From Planctomycetota bacterium (GTDB taxonomy: Bacteria > Planctomycetota > Planctomycetia > Planctomycetales > Planctomycetaceae), in contig QWQF01000225.1 of the NCBI GenBank assembly GCA_003669125.1, forward strand, positions 1-32,641: a stretch of 32,641 nt of DNA, in the 5' to 3' direction. Both the position numbers and the translations under genes were made by a program. The notes beneath the pieces are model-generated. The model was not told the DNA's origin and searched no databases. It saw only the letters and a program-made list of their open reading frames with translations. This document shows, in pieces, positions 22,681 through 31,937 of this stretch (position 1 is the first letter of the stretch; each line of letters opens with the position of its first letter).

Positions 22681-24093
22681 ATGAATCGATTCGTTTTCGT
22701 TGTGTTGTCATTGGTGCTCAGCGCTCGCTTCGCAGCCGCCGACGAGTTCCCGTCGCCTCCCAACACCGAGCAGGGCAATCCGTCGCCGATCGCGCGGAAG
22801 GAAGATGCCGACGACCACAACTTGCCATTGCTGGTTTGGTACGGCCTGTCGTCCTTAGACAACGAGCTTGTCGCACAACTCGTGGAACTGGCGAGACAAT
22901 GTGAATGGCCGACCACTCGGCGGCTGATTGCTCGGCGAGTCGCCGAAGAAGTTGAAACGCAACCCGTCGAGCTGAGTTGGCTTCTTCGGAAGGCGAGCAC
23001 TCGTTCGATCGAGTTTTAGTCCGACGTGCTGGACGGGATGAGCGAGGCGTTCGTCGGCTGGCGCAAGGTTTCTCAGCCGTCCGCCTGGGAAGCATTTCTC
23101 TCGCGGATCATGGAGAGCGACGACGAGAAGCTGCGAGAAAAGGCTCGTGGTCTGAGTGCGCTCTTCGGCGATGGCCGTGCGCTGGATGAATTGAAGAAGG
23201 TCGCCCTCGACAAGGAGGCGGACCTCGCCGCGCGAAAGACTGCGCTGCAAACGCTGATCGACGCTCGCGCTCCGGGCGTGCGGGAACTGTGTGCCGAGTT
23301 GCTCAGCACGCGGTTCGTCAACGTGGCTGCGGTGCGCGGTTTGGCGGCCGAAGACGATCCAACGCTGGGCGCGAAACTGGTGAAGGCCTACCGCTCGTTT
23401 CACGCTTCCGAGCGTCCGCAATTGTTGGCGGTGCTGGTGACTCGCGCGACGTGGGCGGGCACGCTGCTCGACGCGGTTGCGGAGGGCAAAATCCCGCGCG
23501 ACGACCTGTCGGCGTTTCACGCGCGGCAGATTCGCAATCTCGAAAACAAAGAGCTGACCGCACAGCTCAGCCGAGTGTGGGGCGAACTGCGCGACAGTCC
23601 GGAAGACAAACTCCAACTCATCGCAAAGTTGAAGGCGGAACTGACACCGGACACGCTGGCTCGCGCTGACACGCGTCGCGGCCGAGCGGTCTTCGTCAAA
23701 ACGTGCTCTGCGTGTCACACGCTCTACGGCGAGGGAGGCCGGCGTGGACCGGACCTGACCGGCGCGCAGCGGCACAACATCGACTACTTGCTGGAAAACA
23801 TCGTCGATCCCAGCGCGGTCGTCACGGCCGACTTCCGCGTGACGATTCTGGAGTTGGCCGACGGTCGCGTGCTCACCGGGGTCATCACGGCGCGAAACGA
23901 GAAGACCGTGACGCTCATCACGCCGACGGACACGCTGACAATCGAACGCCTCGATATCGATATTCAACAGCAATCCAAGCAGTCGTTAATGGCCGACGGA
24001 CTGCTGCAACCGCTGTCAGCCGAGCAGGTGCGCGATCTGTTCGCGTACCTGATGACTCGCGCCCAAGTGCCGCTGCCGGATTTGTCAAAGTGA
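22681..24093 (+). pseudogene. PVC-type cytochrome c protein with internal deletion and in-frame TAG
   Basis: The frame starts with a signal peptide (MNRFVFVVLSLVLSARFAAA) and DEFPSPPNTEQGNPSP, the opening of ~1000-residue planctomycete propeller-HEAT-cytochrome proteins. It then jumps directly to EDADDHNLPLLVWYG, which normally lies hundreds of residues later. The propeller and much of the HEAT region are gone. A TAG at 23017-23019 interrupts the frame, and the same frame resumes (SDVLDGMSEAFVGWRK) for ~355 residues. These include the haem motif CSACH (at 23703), GPDLTGAQRHNIDYLLENIVDPS and the usual C-terminus. It is probably inactive, though the downstream part could be made from GTG 23026. 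It converges with the selenoprotein gene, overlapping by nine bases. Confidence 0.75.
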
Positions 24094-25527
24094 CTTCTCA
24101 ATCCGTAGCCCAGCAGCTTCCGTGATGCGGTTGAAGGAGGCGCGGTTGGTCGTGTAGCTGATGAGTTGCACAACGTCACGCGGGCCAATCTGTTTCACGG
24201 CTTCAGTCGTTTCGGCGTCGGTGAGCATGATCGGAGACGCGGCCAACTGCCGAGCCAATCGGAACTGAGCACGCTCGGCCGGAGTGAACTCCGACCAGTC
24301 GCCGTCGAGTTTGAAGATTTGGTCATCGGACCAACCCAACTCGCGAAGACGTTGTTGAGCTTGCCCAAGCGCGTACCAAGCACGGTCTTGGCGAGCGATG
24401 ATCCAACTGACTTGAGCTTTCAATAACGGCTTGAGATCACCACGCGCTTCGGACGAGTGAATGCTGGCGATGCGGCCCTTCCCGCTCGTCGGAAAAGTGG
24501 CCAGCAGTCGCACCCACTGCGGCAACGCTCCTTCCGGAAAACCTTCGGGCACGAGTTCTCTCGCCTTGGCGTCCTCCACCAACGGCAATCGCGGCGTTCG
24601 CTGCCGTGCGGCGTTCAACGCTTTCGTCACGTCCCCTCTCGATTCCAGCGGCGCACGGCGGAAGACCGTCTGCGTGGAGGGCTTGCCAGATTTCGCGTCG
24701 ATCACCAGTGGCACGACTTTGGTGATCACGTTCTGGTACTTCGGCGAAGTCGGGGTCAGATAGTTGTGAGACTTTTCGGCCGGACGCTCCGTTTTGTCAG
24801 CGAGCTTCTCGGCTCCTGCGTTGGCACCTTCGGGCCGTCGGCTGCCGAAGTTTCCACCACTGGAGGACTGCGGAATCCCCGCTCCCTCTTTCCAGCGGTT
24901 GATCGAGTTGTAGCCGGCGACGGCCAAGATGATCTCCAGGATTTGCTTGTCGGTGTAATGCTTGCGGAGTTCGACGAAGTCCGCGTCGCCGAGACGATGC
25001 GGTTCGTAGGTCAGCGTGCGCGTGAACGCATAAGCCGCTCGCTGAGCCGGTTTGTGTTCCAACCAGTCACCATCCAGCGCCGCAATCTGATCTTCGCTTA
25101 AGCCCGCGACCGCGAGCTTCGATTCTTGATGACCCAGTCAATACTGGCAGTTGTTGGTTCGCGAGGCGATCCAGAACAACTCGACCGTGAAGCCATAGTC
25201 CAGGGTCAGATCGGGATCGTTGCTGCGGCCGAGTCCAGTGCCGCCGGTTCCACGACCGGAGCCTCCCGCCCCCTGCCCTTCGGTGGACGGCATGTAGTGA
25301 TATCGCAGCCGACTTTCGTAGCTCGATCCGCGTTCACCGAGTTTTTCCTTGTCGGCTTCGGTCAATTCCGGCAAAGGGATGCGCGGCGTGCGCCCCTTCA
25401 TGTCCTCAAGAGCTCGCTTCATCTCTGGCCGAGTCAGCGGCACGGGACGCGGCGCATTCAGCGAATCCGCCGCAACAGCACTCGTGGCGGTGACGGCTGC
25501 CACGAGACCAAGAAACATCGAACGCAT
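24085..25527 (-). CDS. Exported AhpD/carboxymuconolactone-decarboxylase-like selenoprotein, two domains
   Basis: 481 codons with one internal TGA (codon 130), read here as selenocysteine. A signal peptide (MRSMFLGLVAAVTATSAVAA) gives an exported protein. Domain 1 (~105-200) has FWIASRTNNCQY-TGA-LGHQESKLAVAG, then ALDGDWLEHKPAQRAAYAF. In AhpD-like proteins the motif is CxxC-x-x-H, so the TGA replaces the second catalytic Cys (CxxU). Domain 2 (~370-478) repeats the fold (SWIIARQDRAWYALGQAQQRL, KLDGDWSEFTPAERAQF) but its site is AxxA-x-x-Q, hence inactive. GGAGG five bases before ATG 25527 fixes the start. Both sides of the TGA are in one frame with no other stop. Family function: peroxidase or disulfide chemistry. 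Standard gene calling would give two ORFs. The alternative is a nonsense mutation. Confidence 0.85.
25100..25140 (-). promoter_or_regulatory. Selenocysteine UGA codon and putative bacterial SECIS hairpin
   Basis: The UGA is at 25138-25140 (minus strand). After 18 intervening bases a perfect 8-bp stem forms, AAGCUCGC with GCGGGCUU (one U-G pair), closed by the loop GGUC at 25108-25111. The loop begins 27 bases after the UGA, within the usual range for bacterial SECIS elements. It opens with GGU, as does the E. coli fdhF SECIS loop bound by SelB. Confidence 0.8.
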
Positions 25528-25539
25528 GATGACCTCCAT

Positions 25540-25944
25540 TCACTCGGTCTCTTGTCGAAAGACGGTGATGACGGGACGGGTACTGATGAGATAAGCCGCA
25601 TCCACACGGATCGGCTGGCCGGATTCGGATTGCAGGGTCAGCTCGACAAACTTGCGAAGGTTGGTCCCTTCGTTCGAGTCGCTGTCTCGGATCTTGAACT
25701 CCAGAAGTTTCTTGCCAGCTTTCCAGTCGACGTCTCCCACGATGATCTTGGGAGACTTCTGCTCCAGAACGACTGGCGTCTCGCCCGCCTTCCAGGCCTT
25801 GAGGGATGTTTCCAGCGATTCGCACGCGACATCGACATCCAACTTCCAAGGCCCGGAACCACAACCAACGCAGGCAACCATCAACAGACTGACCACCACC
25901 AGCAGGTTACACCGACGAACACTCACGACGAGAAACATGGCCAT
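25540..25944 (-). CDS. Small lipoprotein of unknown function
   Basis: 134 residues. The N-terminus is a type II signal (LLVVVSLLMVACVGCGSG) with two possible lipobox cysteines. The mature part (~105 residues) reads as alternating strands: LDVDVACESLETSLKAWKAGE, IIVGDVDWKAGKKLLEFKI, FVELTLQSESGQPIRVDAAYLIST. Planctomycetes commonly carry such a small lipoprotein directly after a DUF1559 gene, and here it starts only nine bases after one. AGGAG precedes ATG 25944 closely and ATG 25938 at better spacing, so the start may be two codons shorter. It is followed 12 bases later by the selenoprotein gene. No function is recognised. Confidence 0.8.
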   Translation of the reverse strand: MAMFLVVSVRRCNLLVVVSLLMVACVGCGSGPWKLDVDVACESLETSLKAWKAGETPVVLEQKSPKIIVGDVDWKAGKKLLEFKIRDSDSNEGTNLRKFVELTLQSESGQPIRVDAAYLISTRPVITVFRQETE

Positions 25945-25953
25945 AAGCTCCTG

Positions 25954-26925
25954 TTAGAATGCTCCCAGAACTTCCTTGCCGGCACGAGTTCCCAAGCCTC
26001 GCCACACCGGCAATGAGATTGTCTGGCTGACGAAGCGGGTGGCACCGTCGCACATCGCGACGTGAACGCCGCCAACGTGTCGGCTGAATGCCGTGGTCAT
26101 GATGCGACCGGGGGGATACATGCACGACCGACTGTTCGGCGGCGCGACGTGGTAGTACATCGTCGTTGAGTGATACGGGCGCAGCCACGGTGCACCGACA
26201 TCCGAGAAACCTTGCTTGGTGAGGTCCGACGTGTTGATCGCGAGACAATCCGCGAGCGCTTGATCCGGCGTCGCCGGATACGTCCCCGGCTGATAGGTGT
26301 CCGACTCCGGCGTACTGACGCCGTTATTGCCGTCACCCAGCAATCGCTCAGAGAACGCGGCGGTCGAACTGAGCCCGTCGCGAATGTCCCGTCCGCCAAT
26401 GCTGCTGCTCTGGTAGAAGATGCCGCTCGGCGGCGGCATTCCGTAGTTCGCGCCACCGACCGTCGTCGAGGGGAGCGTGTAACAAATCTCGCTACCGGCG
26501 TTGCCGTAGTAATTGTTGGCTCCGCCGAGTGCGGCGATCGTGCCTCCGTCGGAATCGGAAGGACATCGAAAGCCCGGAAGTTGCTTCGTTCGGACAGAGT
26601 CATTGGAGACGTGGTTGTAGGCGACGTTGAAATTGACTTGCCGAAACAAAGCCTGCTGATCCATGAACGGCAGCAGTCGAGCAAAGATCGAAATGTTGTT
26701 GACGTTTGCTGGCGGCAGCATCTTGTTCGTGTCGTGATAATTGTGGAGTGCCAAACCAATCTGCTTGAGGTTGTTCTTGCACTGCGCCCGCCGAGCGGCT
26801 TCGCGAGCGGCCTGCACGGCGGGCAGCAGTAGCGCGATCAGAATGGCGATGATGGCGATGACGACGAGCAGTTCGATCAGCGTGAAACCGCGACGAACCG
26901 TGGAGAGTTTGTGTGAACGAAACAT
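25954..26925 (-). CDS. DUF1559 prepilin-like protein
   Basis: 323 residues. The type IV prepilin signal [28 protein letters not shown] is shown by its cleavage Gly followed by FTLIE and a long hydrophobic helix. Then comes [27 protein letters not shown], the hallmark of DUF1559, and near the end the H-x-x-G-x-x-x-A-x-x-DG motif ([16 protein letters not shown]). The family has dozens of paralogues per planctomycete genome. It is thought to be processed by a prepilin peptidase and held in or beyond the inner membrane; its role is unknown. ATG 26925 has GGGAG nine bases upstream. Confidence 0.95.
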   Translation of the reverse strand: MFRSHKLSTVRRGFTLIELLVVIAIIAILIALLLPAVQAAREAARRAQCKNNLKQIGLALHNYHDTNKMLPPANVNNISIFARLLPFMDQQALFRQVNFNVAYNHVSNDSVRTKQLPGFRCPSDSDGGTIAALGGANNYYGNAGSEICYTLPSTTVGGANYGMPPPSGIFYQSSSIGGRDIRDGLSSTAAFSERLLGDGNNGVSTPESDTYQPGTYPATPDQALADCLAINTSDLTKQGFSDVGAPWLRPYHSTTMYYHVAPPNSRSCMYPPGRIMTTAFSRHVGGVHVAMCDGATRFVSQTISLPVWRGLGTRAGKEVLGAF

Positions 26926-27202
26926 CGTTGCAGCTCCCAAAAAAGAAAACAGGAATCAACGCACAGAACGAAATCCCCGACGGAATCTCCGTGCGGAATT
27001 TGACGAAAGAAAAGCGCAATTTGCTGACACGAGTTCGTCGCGTGTCGAGTTCTCTGCGGCGATTCACCCGACTCAAGGATGGCACCTGCTCGCCGGATTT
27101 GAGCGATCACAGATCATCGCTCGGCGCAACACGGCCACGTCAAAACGATGCGAGAGCGCAGGGCAGAAAATCGCGCAGGCGCGTCGTTCTCGTCGAGTGG
27201 AC

Positions 27203-27592
27203 CTAGCCTCGCGGCGGTCGCTTTAGCTGGTGGCTCAAATGACGAGCCAGCACTTTGCCAGACTCCAGCGACCACTCCGACGAATCGATGTGCTGATCGC
27301 GAATCTGCTGCAGCACGCACGCCCACTCCATCGATGAAGTCTCGACCGTCGGCCGAGTCGGGAGAGGCGGAGTCTCGGAACGCCGCGAGCAGTTGGCTCC
27401 ACGGCAGGGGGCCGCCGGCATTCGGTGCGAGGCGTCTGAGCCATCGGCCTGCGCTTGGCCACCGGGATGCGCCAAGTAGTCACCGCAACTCGCTTGGCAC
27501 GTTTGCTCGCCGCCAAACCAAAAACCAAGCAGGATCGCAACGAGTGCAAATCGGCTGGTGCGGCACAGTAAATAGGTCTGGACGGGCGACAT
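27203..27592 (-). CDS. Small secreted Cys-containing protein, planctomycete type
   Basis: 129 residues from ATG 27592. A hydrophobic N-terminal segment (FALVAILLGFWFGG) could be a signal peptide or anchor. The next part, CQASCGDYLAHPGGQAQ, then PAAPCRGANCSRR followed by a Pro/Thr-rich stretch, recalls small planctomycete proteins with a CGDY and a PC-x-G-x-x-CS motif. The C-terminal ~45 residues are charged and helical. The frame is open upstream to 27880, but that part overlaps the porin gene and has no coding look. No good ribosome site was seen. The function is unknown. Confidence 0.6.
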   Translation of the reverse strand: MSPVQTYLLCRTSRFALVAILLGFWFGGEQTCQASCGDYLAHPGGQAQADGSDASHRMPAAPCRGANCSRRSETPPLPTRPTVETSSMEWACVLQQIRDQHIDSSEWSLESGKVLARHLSHQLKRPPRG

Positions 27593-27758
27593 CGTTGAGG
27601 AGCGTAACGGAGCGATGCTCAATGCGTGAATCAGAAATTTGGAGGAATTCAGGTTCTCTTCAGGTTGAACACGACCGTTGGCTCGGCTGGTATTCATCGG
27701 CTGTCGCGAGCCCAATTCATCAAACGCAAACGCTCCGGCCGAGTCGACCCGAGGCCGG

Positions 27759-29354
27759 TTAGTACCGCAGCGACGTTTGAATGTAGAGCTGTGTTGCATC
27801 CTGATTGGGAACTGTCGGCGAAGAATTTGAGATGACGCGATTGCCGTACCAAAACCAACTGTACCCGAATTGAACGTCAAAGTTCGGGTTGCAGGAATAG
27901 GTTGCGATCAGATCGAGTTCCTGGCCGAGGTCCGAACCGGTGCCTGTCGCCGAGCCGACCGGCGCTCCGGCGACGTTGTAGATGCGATCCGCAGCGGTGT
28001 CCAAAGTGAACCAGTGCATCGCTGCCACGCCCGTCAGTTTTGCGTGCGGCTTGATCGTCGCTTGCAGCGCGACGTCATTGAGGTTCTGGCCTGCGAAATT
28101 GTCGATGATGCCCCAGTAGGCGTGATTCAACGGGACCAAGACGTCGTAGGTCGTGTTCTTGCCGTCGGTGGAATCGGAGTCGCCCGAACCCCAGTAGTAA
28201 ATGAACGACAATTGTGGTGTCCACGCCACCTGCGAGAACGTCGTGCCCAGCTTGGTCGTGAAGAAACCCGCCTGCACATCCAGGCCATTGTCCTCGCCAA
28301 ATTGATACGCCCCTTCCGTGTCCGTGGCGAAGACGATCCAGGGTTGATCGCACTCATCCTTGATTGGCTTCGTCATCGTCCAGCGCAGGCCAAGCGTGTG
28401 CCGATTGCCGTCGGCCCAGCCGGCGACATGCTGGGCCGAATCCGTTTGCAGCCAGACATAATATGGCTCGATCGTGTTGTCTTTGATCCCTCGGTAGACC
28501 GAGTACATGCCGCTGTACCAGCGCGAGTCATCGGCATGGTCAAATCGATTGTCCCAGATGCTGACCGCCGCCGGGCCAGCGAGTGAGGCCACCGCGGGAC
28601 GTCCTCCGGTCCCTCCGGTCGGGTTGGCGGTGTTGACCGGACGGACGGCGAACAGGTCGATGTCCCAGGTGTCGCCTTTGCTGAACAGCTTGAAGCCCTC
28701 GAAGTTCCGGCGCGTGTTGCCCCAATCGAGAGGTGAGATCACCTGCTGGCCGGGGCTGACGCCGCTCGGCGCGCCGTAGAGCAACTCTTGACGACCGGCT
28801 CGGAAATAGACCGGCTTGTCGTCGCGCTCGGCGATCTTCAAATCGAAGAACGCGTTCTGGATGTCCCAGCGGTTCTTGTCGATGCCGGTGACGGCGAGTT
28901 CATTGTTGTCGATCGAGGCGTCGATGCCCTCGACGTAGACTCGGACGTCTTGGTCCCACTTCAGATCGACGTACTGACGCCAACGATACAAGTCATAAGT
29001 GCTGCGTCCCGGCCCACCCGGACGAAGACGATTGTCTTCGTCCATGTAGCGGTGCCGAATCTCGCCGCCGTAGGACAGCGTGAGTCCGCTCGGCTCGCAG
29101 TCGTCGCCGAAGAGCGGCATGTTTTTCAACTCTTCGCCGAGGAAGTGCGGAGCGTTCAGATACTCACGAAACGCGACGGACAGTGGAGCCTCTTTGACGC
29201 TCTGGATCGCTGACGTCTCCGAAGCGGCAGACACGGCCGGTTGAGTTGGCGGCACGAGAGCTTCTTGAGCACCCACAAACTGCGGGGCCAACCAAGTCAC
29301 GGTGGACAAGGCCGCCGCGGACAGACAACGAAATCGCCAACTCATTCGGAGCAT
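27759..29354 (-). CDS. Outer-membrane porin, alginate-export family
   Basis: 531 residues with a signal peptide (LSAAALSTVTWLAPQFVGAQ). The mature part opens with a ~60-residue linker, then LTLSYGGEIRHRYMDEDN, the first strand of the alginate-export (AlgE-like) barrel. FRAGRQELLYG and RRNFEGFKLFSKGDTWDIDLFAVRPV are highly typical. Alternating strands run to the end, closing with an aromatic C-terminal strand (LYIQTSLRY), as outer-membrane barrels do. ATG 29354 was chosen because AAAGGTG lies nine bases upstream; GTG 29366 is the other option. The transported solute is unknown; family members pass anionic polysaccharide or small organic acids. Confidence 0.88.
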   Translation of the reverse strand: MLRMSWRFRCLSAAALSTVTWLAPQFVGAQEALVPPTQPAVSAASETSAIQSVKEAPLSVAFREYLNAPHFLGEELKNMPLFGDDCEPSGLTLSYGGEIRHRYMDEDNRLRPGGPGRSTYDLYRWRQYVDLKWDQDVRVYVEGIDASIDNNELAVTGIDKNRWDIQNAFFDLKIAERDDKPVYFRAGRQELLYGAPSGVSPGQQVISPLDWGNTRRNFEGFKLFSKGDTWDIDLFAVRPVNTANPTGGTGGRPAVASLAGPAAVSIWDNRFDHADDSRWYSGMYSVYRGIKDNTIEPYYVWLQTDSAQHVAGWADGNRHTLGLRWTMTKPIKDECDQPWIVFATDTEGAYQFGEDNGLDVQAGFFTTKLGTTFSQVAWTPQLSFIYYWGSGDSDSTDGKNTTYDVLVPLNHAYWGIIDNFAGQNLNDVALQATIKPHAKLTGVAAMHWFTLDTAADRIYNVAGAPVGSATGTGSDLGQELDLIATYSCNPNFDVQFGYSWFWYGNRVISNSSPTVPNQDATQLYIQTSLRY

Positions 29355-29601
29355 GATGCCGAACACCTTTGGAGCTTACGGAGAAAAGAGCGAGCGCTCT
29401 AATCTGCCCTGCTCTCTCGTGTCGGAAAGGACGGTGCTGCCGATTGAGCGTCGTCCGCACTCAAACTCCGGTCGAATGTCAGCGGCTTGTCCGCGCAAGC
29501 AAGGTTTCGCCAACCGTGAAAGTCGGTCTGTGGTTTCCGCAGTGACGAATTCTTGCACGTCACAAGAGAAACCGTCGTGAGAAGTTTCGACGCGAGCCAA
29601 C

Positions 29602-30690
29602 TCAAGCGCGCGAATACGGGCCGGTCGCCGAGCCCTTGTACTGACGGAATCCCGCTTGGACCGTCTGCCGCAGAATCTCAGCGGCTTGCATGACGCCATC
29701 ACGACTGACGTCGAGGTGCGTGCAGGCTCGGAGCCGCTGCGCGCCGGAGGCTCCGATCTTCACGCCCCGTTCCAGCAACGCGGCCGCGAGTTGCCCAGCG
29801 TTGCCGAGCTTCGGATCGACCTCGAAGAAGACGAGGTTCGTTTCGACGTCTTCGACTTGGATCGACAGGCCGTCGATCTTGGCGATCTCGCGAGCGAGCG
29901 TCTTCGCGTTGTCGTGGTCGATTGCGAGCCGTTCGACGTTGTTCTCCATCGCGTAGACCGCCGCTGCCGCAACAATTCCCGCTTGACGCAACGCACCGCC
30001 GAACAGCTTGCGGGCGCGACGTGCCTTGCGAATGTCGTCGGTGCTGCCGACGAGGACCGAACCCATCGGGCAGCCAAGCCCCTTCGAAAAGCAGATCGAG
30101 ATCGTGTCGAAGTGCTGCCCGATCTCCGCCGCTGAACAGCCCTTCGCAACGCATGCGTTGAAGAGCCGTGCTCCGTCGAGATGCGTTTTCAATCCGTTGT
30201 CGTGTGCCCAGCCACAAACGCGCGCGAGTTGATCGAGCGGCCAGGCTCGGCCACCGCCGACGTTGGTCGTGTTCTCCAAACACAGCAACCGCGTGACGCA
30301 GAGATGCTGGTTGTCCGCTCGCACTTTGCCTTCAAGGTCCGCGACGTCCAACATGCCCAGCGTGCCGGGGATCGTCCGGCATGTGACTCCGCTGAGCACA
30401 GCGGGGCCACCCGCTTCGAAGCAGGCGATGTGGCCGCCCGCTTCGATCAGCAGTTCGTCGCCGGGCAGACAGTGCGTTTTCACACCCATTTGATTCGACT
30501 GTGTTCCGGAACAGGCGAAGACGGCAGCTTCATGACCCAGTGTCTTGGCCATCAACGCTTCGAGGCGGTTCACGGTGGGATCCTCACCCGACATGTCGTC
30601 GCCGACTTCGGCACGAGCGATTGCTTCACGCATCGCGGCCGAGGGCTTCGTCACCGTGTCGCTATAAAGATTGATGAGCACGTCGGGCAT
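29602..30690 (-). CDS. Low-specificity threonine aldolase
   Basis: A 362-residue PLP enzyme of the beta-eliminating lyase group that splits L-threonine or allo-threonine into glycine and acetaldehyde. It begins NLYSDTVTKPSAAMREA with GDDMSGEDPTVNRLE (~31-43). CSGTQSNQMG binds the cofactor phosphate, HLDGARLFNA holds the Asp172 that contacts the PLP nitrogen, and SICFSKGLGCPMG holds the Schiff-base Lys203. The C-terminus THLDVSRDG is also typical. It is transcribed alone and is divergent from the aminotransferase across ~200 bases in which no specific site was recognised. Confidence 0.95.
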   Translation of the reverse strand: MPDVLINLYSDTVTKPSAAMREAIARAEVGDDMSGEDPTVNRLEALMAKTLGHEAAVFACSGTQSNQMGVKTHCLPGDELLIEAGGHIACFEAGGPAVLSGVTCRTIPGTLGMLDVADLEGKVRADNQHLCVTRLLCLENTTNVGGGRAWPLDQLARVCGWAHDNGLKTHLDGARLFNACVAKGCSAAEIGQHFDTISICFSKGLGCPMGSVLVGSTDDIRKARRARKLFGGALRQAGIVAAAAVYAMENNVERLAIDHDNAKTLAREIAKIDGLSIQVEDVETNLVFFEVDPKLGNAGQLAAALLERGVKIGASGAQRLRACTHLDVSRDGVMQAAEILRQTVQAGFRQYKGSATGPYSRA

Positions 30691-30889
30691 CGGAATGACT
30701 CCAGAGATTGAACTCGGTCTGAGCTTATGGTTGGCAAGCGTAGTGCCCTGCGACGGCCAGCATCAAGCGGATGCGACGGGCTGTGTGCCGGTCGCGACAC
30801 TGCGCGGGCTTTCATTTCCTTCGGACGGTTTCTAACTTCGCCCGCCCACAATCTCGTGGCGAAAAACAAACTTGGACAGGTGCAGGACG

Positions 30890-31747
30890 ATGAAGATTTA
30901 TTTGAATGGCCAGCTTGTCGGCAAAGAGCAGGCGGTGGTCAGCGTGTTCGATCACGGCCTCTTGTACGGTGACGGCGTGTTCGAGGGAATTCGCGTCTAC
31001 GGTGGGAATGTGTTCCTGCTGAAAGACCACATCGAGCGGTTGTACGAGAGCGCGAAGGCGATCCGTCTGGAGATTCCAATCTCGCCGCCCGCCATGATCC
31101 AAGCCACGAAAGAGACGGTCGCGGCGAACGGAATCACCGACGGCTACGTCCGGCTGGTCGTGACTCGCGGCGCGGGATCGCTCGGCTTGGACATTCGCCG
31201 CACGAGCAACCCGCAAATCATCATCATCGCCGACACGATCACGCTCTACCCGGCCGAAATTTACGAGAACGGCATGCACCTGATCACGGCCAGCACGATC
31301 CGCAATCACCCGGCCGCGCTGCCGGCGCGGATCAAGTCGCTGAACTACCTCAACAACATCCTGGCCAAGATCGAAGGAACCGACGCCGGCACCGTCGAGG
31401 CGCTGATGCTCAACCACAAAGGGGAGGTCGCCGAATGCACTGGCGACAACATCTTCATCCTCAAGAACGGCGTGCTGAAAACTCCGTCGCCGGACGCAGG
31501 CATCCTGGAAGGGATCACGCGGAACGCCGTGCTGCAACTCGCTCGCGAGGCGGGCATCGCGACTCAAGAGACGACGCTGATCCGCCACGACCTGTACGTC
31601 GCTGACGAGATGTTTTTGACCGGCACTGCCGCTGAAGTTGTGCCGGTTGTGAGTCTCGACGGCCGCGTGATCGGCGACGGCAAGCCCGGACCGATCACGC
31701 GTCGGTTGCTGGAACTCTTCCACGAGCTCACTCGCAAAGCGGAGTAG
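30890..31747 (+). CDS. ilvE: Branched-chain amino acid aminotransferase (class IV PLP)
   Basis: 285 residues. It starts MKIYLNGQLVGKEQAVVSVFDHGLLYGDGVFEG, the class IV aminotransferase opening. ARIKSLNYLNNILAK holds the PLP Lys149. GEVAECTGDNIFI and DEMFLTGTAAEVVPV complete the cofactor pocket. It transfers amino groups in the last step of Leu, Ile and Val synthesis or the first step of their breakdown; D-alanine aminotransferase and ADC lyase are close relatives, but the motifs favour IlvE. ATG 30890 was preferred over TTG 30872 because it fits the family N-terminus and has AGGACG upstream. Confidence 0.92.
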   Translation: MKIYLNGQLVGKEQAVVSVFDHGLLYGDGVFEGIRVYGGNVFLLKDHIERLYESAKAIRLEIPISPPAMIQATKETVAANGITDGYVRLVVTRGAGSLGLDIRRTSNPQIIIIADTITLYPAEIYENGMHLITASTIRNHPAALPARIKSLNYLNNILAKIEGTDAGTVEALMLNHKGEVAECTGDNIFILKNGVLKTPSPDAGILEGITRNAVLQLAREAGIATQETTLIRHDLYVADEMFLTGTAAEVVPVVSLDGRVIGDGKPGPITRRLLELFHELTRKAE

Positions 31748-31937
31748 GCCCTCGAGATCAACGCGGTCGACCGGCAGAATTTTCCGATCGGCCGGCGGAC
31801 CTCCGCAACGAGTCTCTGCAAGTCCCCGAAACGGTAAGAATTGCCGTTCCACGCTCCTTTCCGAAGCGACTAAAAGCCGCCTGCACCTCAGGGATTTGAG
31901 GTGCTGTCGTTGGGCCGCCAAGGAAGGACGAATTCGG

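Noticed and set aside
23017..23019. TAG read as pyrrolysine or programmed readthrough in the cytochrome frame
   Set aside because: The gene already lacks its whole middle, the codon is not at a catalytic site, and no recoding structure was seen. A nonsense mutation in a decaying gene is simpler.
22855..23973. Minus-strand open frame of 372 codons opposite the cytochrome pseudogene
   Set aside because: The opposite strand encodes the recognisable haem and HEAT segments; this frame has no family pattern or ribosome site.
25138..25140. The TGA as a simple nonsense mutation making two pseudogene halves
   Set aside because: It falls exactly at the redox Cys position, is followed by a SECIS-like hairpin at the right distance, and no other lesion occurs in 481 codons. 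It remains the main alternative until sel genes are checked.
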